Shown here: piece after piece, positions 5,358 through 12,587 of the stretch | How positions within the stretch are numbered: the stretch's first letter is position 1 | How the letters are laid out: each line of letters opens with the position of its first letter | Assembly (NCBI GenBank): GCA_944390995.1 | Contig: CALXSA010000014.1 | Coordinates: 1 to 31,074 of the forward strand | Reading direction: 5' to 3' | Origin: an uncultured Clostridia bacterium | GTDB taxonomy: Bacteria; Bacillota_A; Clostridia; TANB77; CAG-508 | Length of the DNA stretch: 31,074 bases | Made by a program: the position numbers and the translations under genes | The notes under the pieces: model-generated | What the model saw: the letters and a program-made list of their open reading frames with translations, nothing else | Databases searched by the model: none | Told to the model about the DNA's origin: nothing

Positions 5358-7814
5358 ATGATATATAAATTTACTGCGCGAGCAGAAAAAGCAATTGAAA
5401 TTGCAAACGAAGCGGCGCTAGAGCTAGGACATAACTATATTGGTACAGAGCATTTGCTTTATGGTTTGGCAAAAGAAGGGACTGGCGTTGCAAGCAAGGT
5501 TATAGAGAATCAAGATGTAACTGCTGATGATATTTTGCAAGAAATAGAAATGCTTATTGGCACTGGAGAACCATTAACTCAAGGTGAGTCAATGGGCTTT
5601 ACTCCAAGGAGCAAAAGAGTAATTGAGAATGCTTTTGTAGAGGCTCGAAAACTAGGTTCGGAGTTTATAGGTACTGAGCATATTTTAATAGGCATCATGC
5701 GTGAGGGAGATAGTGTTGCGGTTAGAATTATGATGGATTTAGACATAGACCCAAGAAAGCTATACAACGAAATTATGAAGGTGATTGAAGAAGATGGTAT
5801 AGATTCAAATGCTCCAAGAAGTGCTGGGGAGAGGAATTCTGGAAGTTTTAATTCTACCCCAACATTAAATCAGTTTGGCTCTGACTTAACAAAACAGGCA
5901 AGAGAGGGCAAGCTTGACCCCGTAATTGGAAGAAAGAGCGAGATAGATAGAGTTATTCAAATTTTATCTAGGAGAACAAAAAATAACCCTTGCTTGATTG
6001 GCGAGCCAGGTGTTGGTAAAACAGCTGTGGTAGAGGGATTGGCAGAAAAGATTGTTGCTGATGATGTCCCAGAAATGCTAAAAAACAAAAGAGTAGTTTC
6101 GCTTGATATTTCTGGAATGGTAGCCGGAGCTAAGTATAGAGGAGATTTCGAGGAAAGAATTAAGAAATGCCTATCTGAAGTGAAAAAAGCGGGAGATGTT
6201 ATTCTTTTCATAGATGAAATTCACACAATAGTAGGTGCTGGTTCTGCTGAAGGGGCTGTTGATGCTGCAAACATATTAAAGCCACTTTTGGCAAGGGGCG
6301 AGGTTCAGGTAGTTGGTGCTACAACTTTAAATGAGTACAGAAAATATATTGAGAATGATAGTGCCTTGGAGAGAAGGTTTAGCCCAGTTACAGTTGGCGA
6401 GCCAACAGAGGAGGAGACTATCAAAATATTGGAAGGCTTGAGAGATAAGTACGAAGCTCACCACAATGTAAAAATTTCTGAAGGAGCAATAAAGGCAGCT
6501 GTTGAGCTATCTACTAGATACATCAACGACAGGTTTTTGCCAGACAAAGCAATAGACTTAATGGATGAGGCTGCATCAAGGGTAAAAATGAGAACATATA
6601 CAATGCCGGACAGCATAAAGGAAATTGAGGAGAAAATTGCAACATTGGATAGAGAAAAGGAAGAAGCAATACGTGTTCAAGACTTTGAAAAGGCAGCAAC
6701 TCTAAGGGATAAAGAGAATGAGCAAAAGGATAAATTAGAAAAGGAAAAGAAAAAATGGCAAAGCAAGAACAGCAAAAATGTGCTAAATTTGAATGAGGAA
6801 GACATTGCAGAGGTAATAGCTAGCTGGACAAAAATTCCAGTAAACAAAATTACTCAAGACGAAAACGACAAGTTAAAACACCTAGAGGAAACACTACATA
6901 AAAGAGTAATTGGACAGAATGAGGCTGTGGAAGCGGTAAGCAAAGCTATAAGAAGGGGCAGAGTAGGCTTGAAAGACCCAAATAGACCAATCGGCTCATT
7001 CCTATTCTTAGGACCAACTGGAGTTGGTAAAACAGAGCTTTCAAAAGCCCTAGCAGAGGCACTTTTCGGAAATGACGATGCAATGATAAGAATAGACATG
7101 TCTGAGTACATGGAGCCACACTCTGTAGCAAAACTTATTGGTTCACCTCCAGGATATGTTGGATATGATGAAGGTGGACAACTAACAGAAAAAATAAGAA
7201 GAAAACCATATTCAGTAATATTGTTTGATGAGATAGAAAAAGCACATCCAGATGTAATGAACATGCTTCTACAAATATTAGATGATGGTAGACTAACAGA
7301 TGCAACAGGTAGAACAGTAAACTTCAAAAACACAGTTATTATCATGACATCAAACGTTGGCGCAAGAATGATTACAGACAAAAATGTGCTAGGTTTTAGT
7401 CAAGACGCTGACAAGAAGAAGGGAGAAGAAAAGGAATACGAGACAATCAAAAAGGACGTTATGGCAGAGCTAAAGAAACAATTCAGACCTGAGTTCATAA
7501 ATCGTATTGATGAGATTATTGTATTCCACAAATTGAATGATGAAGACATTAAGCAGATTATTGAAATTATGCTAAAGCAAGTACAAAAAAGGCTAAAAGA
7601 ACAAGAATACAATGTGGAAATAGACGACACTGTAAAAGAGCTTATTGCTAAAAAAGGTATTGACACAAACTATGGAGCAAGGCCACTTAAGAGAGCAATT
7701 CAAAGCAATGTAGAAGATAGAATAGCAGAAGCAATACTTGACGGCAAGATTATTCCACACAAGAAAGCAAAGATTGTTGCCGAAAACGACGAGGTCAAGG
7801 TCCTTGCAAAGTAG
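5358..7814 (+). CDS. clpC: AAA+ unfoldase ClpC
   Basis: ClpC is the HSP100 ATPase that unfolds arginine-phosphorylated or adaptor-bound proteins and feeds them to ClpP. The 818-aa length is normal. Two Clp-N repeats occupy about 1-145 (YIGTEHLLYGL and FIGTEHILIGI mark them). AAA-1 has Walker A GEPGVGKT (215-222), Walker B VILFIDE (281-287) and a pore loop around AKYRG. The middle domain with a UVR motif is near 429-465. AAA-2 has GPTGVGKT (552-559), Walker B SVILFDE (619-625) and pore loop GYVGYDEGG (599-607). The start follows aaaaggagag. It is the last gene of the CtsR operon, 66 nt after mcsB. I see no gene in that gap. No radA or disA follows, unlike in Bacillus. Confidence 0.97.
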   Translation: MIYKFTARAEKAIEIANEAALELGHNYIGTEHLLYGLAKEGTGVASKVIENQDVTADDILQEIEMLIGTGEPLTQGESMGFTPRSKRVIENAFVEARKLGSEFIGTEHILIGIMREGDSVAVRIMMDLDIDPRKLYNEIMKVIEEDGIDSNAPRSAGERNSGSFNSTPTLNQFGSDLTKQAREGKLDPVIGRKSEIDRVIQILSRRTKNNPCLIGEPGVGKTAVVEGLAEKIVADDVPEMLKNKRVVSLDISGMVAGAKYRGDFEERIKKCLSEVKKAGDVILFIDEIHTIVGAGSAEGAVDAANILKPLLARGEVQVVGATTLNEYRKYIENDSALERRFSPVTVGEPTEEETIKILEGLRDKYEAHHNVKISEGAIKAAVELSTRYINDRFLPDKAIDLMDEAASRVKMRTYTMPDSIKEIEEKIATLDREKEEAIRVQDFEKAATLRDKENEQKDKLEKEKKKWQSKNSKNVLNLNEEDIAEVIASWTKIPVNKITQDENDKLKHLEETLHKRVIGQNEAVEAVSKAIRRGRVGLKDPNRPIGSFLFLGPTGVGKTELSKALAEALFGNDDAMIRIDMSEYMEPHSVAKLIGSPPGYVGYDEGGQLTEKIRRKPYSVILFDEIEKAHPDVMNMLLQILDDGRLTDATGRTVNFKNTVIIMTSNVGARMITDKNVLGFSQDADKKKGEEKEYETIKKDVMAELKKQFRPEFINRIDEIIVFHKLNDEDIKQIIEIMLKQVQKRLKEQEYNVEIDDTVKELIAKKGIDTNYGARPLKRAIQSNVEDRIAEAILDGKIIPHKKAKIVAENDEVKVLAK

Positions 7815-7818
7815 GGAC

Positions 7819-8092
7819 TTACAGCTCATTTTATATAAGCCTAGTCACAATGTATATTATGAAAATATTTGCAGTGACGCGCAGCGACCAAACGAGCCTT
7901 GTATAAGGCGAGTGCGATTTCGAGAAACCTAGCACATAATATACTCATTTCAATATACATATTATTTAGCTGATGGCTAATACTAGAATTCTTTTTCATA
8001 CTTATTTTGTGCTTAGATGGTTTCGAACGGTAAGTCACCAAAATATTTGAAGAATATACATTGTGACTAGGCTAAAATCATTTGAGCTGTAA
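7819..8092 (+). ncRNA. Family B nested palindromic element, copy 1 (possible structured RNA)
   Basis: A large palindrome fills the clpC-ldh gap. Outer arms ttacagctca / tgagctgtaa (7819-7828, 8083-8092) and a perfect 20-bp pair (7839-7858 with 8053-8072) enclose a core at 7874-8038 bounded by GTGAC/GTCAC. The core reads as a three-way junction. One arm closes with cgca/tgcg and gcctt-gtat-aaggc. The other closes with gagaaacc / ggtttc and gcaca / tgtgc and carries a variable AT-rich extension. The 31 bases at 8008-8038 are identical in copy 2 (16282-16492), while the gcctt/aaggc tip is gccat/atggc there, a compensatory change. I do not recognise the family. It could act as RNA or as a DNA hairpin element; no open frame in it looks coding. 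Confidence 0.65.
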
Positions 8093-8126
8093 AAAGTAAC
8101 ATTCCAAAACAGGAGTGTTACTTTTT
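8092..8126 (+). terminator. Intrinsic terminator of the ctsR operon
   Basis: Arms 8092-8105 and 8112-8125 (aaaagtaacattcc / ggagtgttactttt) pair over 14 bp with one G:U. The 6-nt loop and T-rich tail are typical. It directly follows the family B palindrome. Between here and the ldh start, ttgaaa (8141 region) and AT-rich -10-like sequences are the likely ldh promoter, but I cannot fix it. Confidence 0.85.
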
Positions 8127-8236
8127 GTTGTTTAAATAATTGAAAAATGGGTCATAATGTGATAAAGTTATAAAGCAGATTAAAGGAAATAAACCTTCTA
8201 AGTAAAAATTATGCTTTTAGAAAGGAATGTGATTTG

Positions 8237-9199
8237 ATGAAAAAAGGAAAAATAGTGCTTGTGGGCACAGGTTTTGTAGGAATGAGCATGGCGTATTCAA
8301 TGTTAAACAGAGGTGGAATTGATGAGCTAGTTTTAGTTGATGCAAACAAAGAAAAAGCCATAGGAGAGGAAATGGACTTGTCGCACGGACTTCCATACGC
8401 TCCACAAAAAATGGTTATAAAAGCAGGCGATTATAGTGATTGCAAGGACGCGCAAATTGTGGTAATCACAGCAGGAGCAGCGCAAAAAAATGCAGATGAA
8501 ACAAGGCTAGACTTAGCACAGACTAATGCGAAAATAATGAAAGAGATTACTAAAAATATTATGGCAAGCGGGTTTGATGGCATCATAATAATAGCAACAA
8601 ATCCAGTTGATTTAATGACATATGTAGTAGCAAAAGTTTCTGGACTTCCTAAAAACAGAGTACTAGGCTCAGGAACTGTACTAGATACAGCAAGACTACG
8701 TTATTTGCTTGCAGATTATTTTGAAATAAGCAGCAAAAATATTCATGCATATATAATGGGAGAACATGGCGATTCATCATTTGTACCATGGGAACATGCA
8801 TACATTGGCTGCAAAAAAGTGTTAAATATAATGGAAGCAAATAAGCACCCTATTGCCGACTTAGACAGAATTCATAAAGAAGTGGTAGATGCAGGATACA
8901 AAATTATAGAGAAAAAACATTCAACATATTATGGAATTGGAATGGCGCTTAACAGAATAGTTAGAGCAATATTGGACAACGAAAACTCAATACTAACAGT
9001 CTCAACTTATTTAGAAAACGGTGCTTACGGTCAAGACGATATCTATATTGGAGTGCCTGCTATAATAAATTCAAACGGAGTGAGAGAAATATTGGAGCTA
9101 GACTTAAACAAAGAAGAACAAGAAAAGCTAAACAACAGCTGCAATATATTAAGACAGATGAGGCTTGACGCAATAGACAAAATAATAAGCGAGAACTAA
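8237..9199 (+). CDS. ldh: L-lactate dehydrogenase
   Basis: This enzyme reduces pyruvate to L-lactate with NADH and so regenerates NAD during fermentation. The 320-aa protein has the Rossmann motif GTGFVG (10-15), D35 at the end of the second strand (NADH preference), the AGAAQK loop with Q83 (the residue marking lactate rather than malate specificity), and R90 in ETRLDL. It also has N122 in TNPVD, R153 in DTARLRY and catalytic H177 in GEHGDS. The start is the ATG at 8237 with aaagga 11 nt upstream; a TTG immediately before it could be used instead. It is monocistronic or followed weakly by the hemolysin III remnant. Other 2-hydroxyacid dehydrogenase roles are unlikely given Q83. Confidence 0.95.
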   Translation: MKKGKIVLVGTGFVGMSMAYSMLNRGGIDELVLVDANKEKAIGEEMDLSHGLPYAPQKMVIKAGDYSDCKDAQIVVITAGAAQKNADETRLDLAQTNAKIMKEITKNIMASGFDGIIIIATNPVDLMTYVVAKVSGLPKNRVLGSGTVLDTARLRYLLADYFEISSKNIHAYIMGEHGDSSFVPWEHAYIGCKKVLNIMEANKHPIADLDRIHKEVVDAGYKIIEKKHSTYYGIGMALNRIVRAILDNENSILTVSTYLENGAYGQDDIYIGVPAIINSNGVREILELDLNKEEQEKLNNSCNILRQMRLDAIDKIISEN

Positions 9200-9201
9200 C
9201 C

Positions 9202-9267
9202 TTGGACATTGGGGACACTCCTAAACGTCCAAGAACCTGGACAAAAAGGAGTGTCCCCAGCGTCCAA
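9202..9267. repeat. Nested GGGGACACTCCT hairpin repeat
   Basis: ttggac / gtccaa (9202-9207, 9262-9267) encloses ggggacactcct / aggagtgtcccc (9211-9222, 9247-9258), which encloses gtcca-agaacc-tggac. All three levels pair. The repeat starts 2 nt after the ldh stop and ends 20 nt before the hemolysin III start. Similar GGACAC palindromes are scattered in clostridial genomes as REP-like elements (memory, not checked). There is no clear T run, so it is not an obvious terminator. Confidence 0.7.
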
Positions 9268-9286
9268 GCAAGTAAGGAGGAAGCGG

Positions 9287-9962
9287 ATGACTAGAACGAA
9301 GCTAAAAGATAGAATTTTGCCAACTTATACAAAAGGCGAAGAAATATTTAATATGACTTCACACATTGTAGGTGCGGTTTTAGGAATAGTCGCAATAGTG
9401 CTTTGTGTGGTAATGGCGGCGTCACACGGAAGTGCGTATGGCGTTGTAAGTAGCGCTATATATGGTACTACTATGCTTGTGCTATACACAATGTCTAGCA
9501 TATATCATGGACTTAGTCCAAGATGCAAACGGCAAAAAAGTAATGCAAGTGCTTGACCACTGTACAATATTTTTACTAATTGCAGGCTCGTATACACCAT
9601 TTGCTCTTTGCACTTTTAGAGAATACGATGCAGCAATTGGATGGACAATTTTCGGTATAATCTGGGCAATGGCAATTATAGGGATTGTGTTAAATGCAAT
9701 AGACCTAAAAAGATATAAAATATTTTCTATGATTTGCTACCTTGGCATGGGGTGGGCAGTCATCTTTAAGGCAAATTTGCTGCCAGTACTATTGCCAACG
9801 GGTGGGCTAGTGCTATTAGTGGCAGGTGGCATAGCATATACAATTGGTGCAATACTATATGGCATTGGCAAAAAGCACAAATGGATGCACTCGGTATTTC
9901 ACCTATTCATTTTGTTAGGTAGCCTTTTGCACTTCTTCTGCATTTTGCTTTATGTGGTCTAA
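9287..9962 (+). pseudogene. Hemolysin III family membrane protein, frameshifted
   Basis: Hemolysin III/adiponectin-receptor-like proteins are small seven-helix membrane proteins; their usual bacterial role is unclear. The frame from ATG 9287 (AAGGAGG 6 nt upstream) gives KGEEIFNMTSHIVGAVLG...YTMSSIYHGLSP, then drifts to CKRQKSNASA and stops at 9556. The next frame continues exactly where the family should: ANGKKVMQVLDHCTIFLLIAGSYTPF (LDH and the SYTP motif) through to HSVFHLFILLGSLLHFFCILLYVV, ending at 9962. One extra base between about 9511 and 9550 explains it, near ccaagatgcaaac. This is either a real frameshift mutation or a sequencing/assembly error. I see no classic slippery site, so programmed frameshifting is unlikely. 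Confidence 0.85.
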
Positions 9963-9990
9963 ATAAGGAAACTTAACCTTGTTGTATAGA

Positions 9991-10034
9991 AAAAAACTTC
10001 CCCACTGACAGTACATTCAGTAGGGGAAGTTTTG
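9991..10034. terminator. Bidirectional intrinsic terminator
   Basis: acttcccc-actga...tcagt-a-ggggaagt forms a strong stem with one bulge. It has an A run on the left and T4 on the right. It sits between the convergent hemolysin III remnant and the minus-strand small membrane gene and can serve both. Confidence 0.85.
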
Positions 10035-10041
10035 GGTATTG

Positions 10042-10227
10042 TTAAATCCCGAAACCATCAATTATCCAGGTAATTATCATAATTAGACCAGCGATAATTA
10101 TAATGATGGCAGCAACTTTAGTAAAGCTCATCCGCTCGCCGCTAGTTCTTTTCAGAAAAACTATTGAAAGAGCTATAGAGCAAATAACGAAAAGTGTTAA
10201 TAATAGCATAAATGCCGCATTCAACAT
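10042..10227 (-). CDS. Small two-helix membrane protein of unknown function
   Basis: This 61-aa product starts MLNAAFMLLLTLFVICSIALSIVFLKRTSGERMSF and ends IITWIIDGFGI. It has two hydrophobic segments (about 3-24 and 36-56) joined by a short basic loop (KRTSGER). I chose the start codon at 10225-10227 because gaggagg lies 9 nt upstream on the minus strand. A longer frame back to 10332 would start inside the -10 box of the promoter at 10331-10359 and is rejected. The gene has its own promoter, ~100-nt leader and terminator, so it is probably real. I recognise no family; the C-terminal half could span the membrane like a small toxin or a stress peptide, but nothing shows that. Confidence 0.65.
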   Translation of the reverse strand: MLNAAFMLLLTLFVICSIALSIVFLKRTSGERMSFTKVAAIIIIIAGLIMIITWIIDGFGI

Positions 10228-10330
10228 AAGTTTCTTCCTCCTCAATTGAGTATTGTAAAAAATATATGTGAACCCTGCCTCACCCACAGCAGAGATTATT
10301 GGAAGAATATACAAAATGTATATACTATAC

Positions 10331-10359
10331 ATTATAGCATTTTAGTTACATAAAGTCAA
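10331..10359 (-). promoter_or_regulatory. Promoter of the small membrane protein gene
   Basis: On the minus strand TTGACT (10354-10359) and TATAAT (10331-10336) are 17 bp apart, close to the sigma-A consensus. The transcript would begin near 10324 and carry a leader of about 95 nt. Confidence 0.75.
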
Positions 10360-10374
10360 AAAAACTAGCAATAT

Positions 10375-10462
10375 CTCCTTCGGGAGCTTTTTTGGTGGAA
10401 AATTGAAAGAAGACATGTCCCCAGTTTGCAAGTTTTTGCAAGAGAAGACGTGTCTCTACCTT
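10375..10462 (+). repeat. Dispersed repeat R, copy 1, with UUCG terminator hairpin
   Basis: The block starts ctcc-ttcg-ggag followed by cttttttggtgg. It continues to tttgcaagtttttgcaagag and gacgtgtc. It is about 88% identical by eye to 12309-12397. The ctccttcgggag hairpin plus T6 is a terminator with a stable UUCG tetraloop. The two copies flank the rhuM-mnt region. No rightward gene ends here, so this copy does not close an obvious transcript. Confidence 0.7.
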
Positions 10463-10469
10463 GCAGAAA

Positions 10470-10655
10470 GTCGTCGTAAAAACTTGCGCGCAGACACAAA
10501 AAGTCGTCGTAAAAACTTGCATGCAAGAACAAAAAGTCGTCGTAAAAACTTGCGTGCAGGCACAAAAAGTCGTCGTAAAAACTTGCATGTAAGAGCAAAA
10601 AGTCGTCAGAAAAACTTGCATGTAAGAGCAAAAAGTCGTCAGAAAAACTTGCAAA
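10470..10655. repeat. 33-bp tandem repeat array, about six units
   Basis: gtcgtc recurs at 10470, 10503, 10536, 10569, 10602 and 10635, exactly every 33 bp. Each unit reads roughly gtcgtc(g/a)(t/g)aaaaacttgc, then a variable cgcgcagacac / atgcaagaac / atgtaagagc part and aaaaa. The variable part often makes a small palindrome (cttgcatgcaag). Both strands stay open through it in some frames because 33 is a multiple of three (SRRKNL repeats forward). That coding potential is probably a by-product, since there is no ribosome site. The last unit is truncated just before the promoter block at 10658. Confidence 0.85.
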
Positions 10656-10657
10656 CA

Positions 10658-10725
10658 TCAAAATTTATATAAATTCATTTAAAAAAAACAATTTTTTATG
10701 ATATAATACAATAGAGTAAAATGAA
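10658..10725 (+). promoter_or_regulatory. 68-bp promoter block, copy 1 (rhuM-like gene)
   Basis: This block is identical over 68 bp to 11807-11874. It holds TGATATAAT (extended -10; TATAAT at 10701-10706) and an AT-rich upstream part, but no good -35 box. It ends about 41 bp before the rhuM-like start. Confidence 0.8.
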
Positions 10726-10766
10726 GTAAGAAGAAACATACGAAATATTGATAAAGGAGAAATAAC

Positions 10767-11759
10767 ATGCAAAAAAATGAAAACAATATAATAATTTACC
10801 AAGATGAAGATGGTGTTACAAAGGTTTCAGTAAAATTTAGTGATGAAGATATATGGTTAACTCAAAATCAAATTGCTGAAATATATAAAACGACTCAACA
10901 AAATATAAGTTTGCATATAAATAATATATATAATGATAATGAGCTAGAGAAAGATTCAACTAACAAGAAATTCTTGTTAGTTCAAAGTGAAGGAAATAGA
11001 CAAGTTAAAAGAAATATAGACCACTATAATTTAGATATGATAATAGCATTAGGATATAGAGTGCAATCACAAGTTGCAACAAGATTTCGTATATGGGCAA
11101 CACAAAGATTGCATGAATATATTCAAAAAGGCTTTACAATGGATGATGAAAGATTAAAACAAGGTGGAAATAGGTATTTTAGAGAGTTACTACAGAGAAT
11201 TAGAGATATTCGTTCATCTGAAAGAAATTTCTACCAGCAGGTTACAGACATATATGCCACATCAATAGATTATGACCCACGTTCTGATTTAACTAAAAAA
11301 TTTTTTGCGACAGTTCAAAACAAACTTCACTTTGCAGTTCATGAACATACAGCAGCGGAACTGATATATGAAAGAGTAGACAATGAGAAACCATTTGTTG
11401 GAATGACTAACTTTAAAGGCGATTATGTAACAATAGATGATGTGAAAATTGCTAAAAATTATCTTTCGGAAATAGAATTACAAAGATTGAATTTATTAGT
11501 TTCACAATTCTTAGATTTTGCAGAACTTCAAGCATTAGAACAAAGAACAATGACAATGAATGATTGGATAAATGAATTAGATAATCAGATAATACAAAAT
11601 AAAAGAAAACTTCTTGAAGGGAATGGGAAAATATCCCATCAAGAGGCAATGGAAAAAGCTGAAAAAGAATTCGAAATATATAGAGATAGAGAAATGCAAC
11701 AATTAGAAAGTGACTTTGATAAAATGGTTAAGAGCTTAAAAGATAATAAAAAGTATTAA
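10767..11759 (+). CDS. RhuM-family protein
   Basis: This 330-aa protein resembles the RhuM family (virulence RhuM, first seen in a Salmonella pathogenicity island). Its biochemical function is not established. The N-terminus IIIYQDEDGVTKVSVKF.DEDIWLTQNQIAEIYKTTQQNISLHI is the family signature and contains a likely helix-turn-helix. RNIDHYNLDMIIALGYRVQSQVATRFRIWATQRLHEYIQKGFTMDDERLK is the second conserved block. The remainder is mostly helical, with a coiled-coil tail (EKAEKEFEIYRDREMQQLE). The start has aaaggag 7 nt upstream. RhuM genes are often found on mobile or defence-rich DNA, which fits the repeats here. The gene is intact and followed by the second promoter block and an MNT gene. Confidence 0.85.
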   Translation: MQKNENNIIIYQDEDGVTKVSVKFSDEDIWLTQNQIAEIYKTTQQNISLHINNIYNDNELEKDSTNKKFLLVQSEGNRQVKRNIDHYNLDMIIALGYRVQSQVATRFRIWATQRLHEYIQKGFTMDDERLKQGGNRYFRELLQRIRDIRSSERNFYQQVTDIYATSIDYDPRSDLTKKFFATVQNKLHFAVHEHTAAELIYERVDNEKPFVGMTNFKGDYVTIDDVKIAKNYLSEIELQRLNLLVSQFLDFAELQALEQRTMTMNDWINELDNQIIQNKRKLLEGNGKISHQEAMEKAEKEFEIYRDREMQQLESDFDKMVKSLKDNKKY

Positions 11760-11806
11760 ACATTATCCGTTATTTATGTGTATGTTTATATAGCAATTTT
11801 GCATAC

Positions 11807-11874
11807 TCAAAATTTATATAAATTCATTTAAAAAAACAATTTTTTATGATATAATACAATAGAGTAAAATGAAG
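11807..11874 (+). promoter_or_regulatory. 68-bp promoter block, copy 2 (MNT gene)
   Basis: Identical to 10658-10725, including the extended -10 TGATATAAT. It ends 12 nt before the nucleotidyltransferase start and continues directly into its ribosome site gaaggagg. Confidence 0.8.
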
Positions 11875-11886
11875 GAGGCAACTATT

Positions 11887-12240
11887 ATGCGTAATATGCC
11901 AAAGAATATTGAAAAAATAGTTCGAAAGTTTGTTAATCAGGCAAATGAGTTATTAGGTGATAGAATTAAAAAAATCATATTATATGGTTCATATGCGAGA
12001 GGAGATTATAAGAAAAACTCTGATGTAGACCTGATGATACTCACAGATTTATCAGATGATGAAATAATAGAGTTTAGAGAGAAAATATCAGATATTGCAT
12101 TTGAAATAGAGTTTGAGAATAATTTTGATGTAATGTTATCTCCATTATTAAAAAATATAGATAAATTCAATTATTGGCTAGAAGCCTTGCCATTTTATAT
12201 GAATGTAGAAAAGGAAGGAGTTGTGCTTAGTGAGTCCTAA
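11887..12240 (+). CDS. MNT-type minimal nucleotidyltransferase
   Basis: This 117-aa protein has the nucleotidyltransferase core IILYGSYARGDYKKNSDVDLMILTD: GS, then D-x-D as the metal-binding pair. The third acidic residue is probably in NNFDVMLSPL. Such MNT proteins usually act as antitoxins that AMPylate or otherwise neutralise a HEPN RNase encoded next to them. The start at 11887 is supported by aaggagg 9 nt upstream; an ATG at 11869 lies inside the promoter block and is rejected. No full HEPN gene follows, only a possible remnant start at 12230. The gene is therefore an orphan antitoxin or a decayed pair. Confidence 0.8.
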   Translation: MRNMPKNIEKIVRKFVNQANELLGDRIKKIILYGSYARGDYKKNSDVDLMILTDLSDDEIIEFREKISDIAFEIEFENNFDVMLSPLLKNIDKFNYWLEALPFYMNVEKEGVVLSES

Positions 12241-12271
12241 AATATCTAAGATTATGACGACGAATTTGTAG
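12230..12271 (+). pseudogene. Possible truncated partner gene start after mnt
   Basis: A strong ribosome site (aaggaaggag) near the mnt end is followed 9 nt later by GTG at 12230, overlapping the mnt stop. The frame stops after 13 residues (VSPKISKIMTTNL). The neighbouring frame continues as DDEFVVDEQKTKPI. This is what would remain if an overlapping partner gene, expected to be HEPN in this position, had been deleted from near its start. The evidence is thin. Confidence 0.3.
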
Positions 12272-12302
12272 TTGACGAGCAGAAAACTAAACCCATCCAT
12301 CA

Positions 12303-12327
12303 AAGAAGCTCCTTCGGGAGCTTTTTT
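12303..12327 (+). terminator. Terminator after mnt
   Basis: agctcc-ttcg-ggagct with flanking aaga and T6 gives a classic UUCG-capped intrinsic terminator. It forms the beginning of repeat R copy 2. Confidence 0.85.
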
Positions 12328-12397
12328 GGTGGGGAATTGAAAGAAAACGTGTCCCAAGCTTGCAAGTTTTTGCAAGAAAAGACGTGTCCCAAGTTTG
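12309..12397 (+). repeat. Dispersed repeat R, copy 2
   Basis: Same block as 10375-10462: terminator hairpin, ttggtgg..aattgaaagaa, tgcaagtttttgcaag, gacgtgtccc. Together the copies form direct repeats around the tandem array, the rhuM-like gene and mnt, about 1.9 kb apart. Confidence 0.7.
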
Positions 12398-12453
12398 CAA
12401 AGGGTGAAAAAAAGAAAAATGCAAAAAAGCTGTACTATTTTGGAAAAATGGTG

Positions 12454-12459
12454 TATAAT
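12454..12459 (+). promoter_or_regulatory. Probable -10 box of the trans-sulfuration gene
   Basis: TATAAT at 12454-12459 has a weak tgtact 17 bp upstream. The ~120-nt leader that follows contains a small hairpin gagatggaaaatctc near 12550 and aaggagg before the start. I see no SAM riboswitch or T-box in it. Between repeat R and this box I see nothing else. Confidence 0.45.
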
Positions 12460-12587
12460 AATAGCGTGTTTAAACCGACAGGCTTATATTCTTAATTAAG
12501 AGTGTACTGTAAAAATAAAAATGGGGCGTTATATTGCAAAAAAAGAGATGGAAAATCTCGAGGCAAAAACCTTAAGGAGGAATAAAC

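Noticed and set aside
6854..7381. Long minus-strand frame inside clpC
   Set aside because: Antisense shadow of a well-conserved gene; no ribosome site and no recognisable protein.
7841..8041. Minus-strand frame VTYRSKPSKHK, also present at 16390-16608
   Set aside because: The similarity comes from the family B core; the frames diverge outside it and lack ribosome sites.
7819..8092. Family B core as a group I or group II intron or a tRNA-like RNA
   Set aside because: No domain V, no P/Q/R/S core elements and no acceptor stem; only a short ttcgaa resembles a T-loop.
10042..10332. 96-aa version of the minus-strand membrane protein
   Set aside because: Its start would lie in the -10 box of the promoter at 10331-10359. 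The 61-aa form has a proper ribosome site.
10470..10655. CRISPR array
   Set aside because: Units are contiguous 33-mers with partly varying sequence and no unique spacers; no cas genes nearby.
10403..10672. Open frame on the plus strand with SRRKNL 11-residue repeats
   Set aside because: It exists because the tandem unit is 33 bp. There is no ribosome site, and the opposite strand is equally open.
12460..12587. SAM riboswitch or T-box in the trans-sulfuration gene leader
   Set aside because: No kink-turn, T-box sequence or antiterminator pairing could be found.
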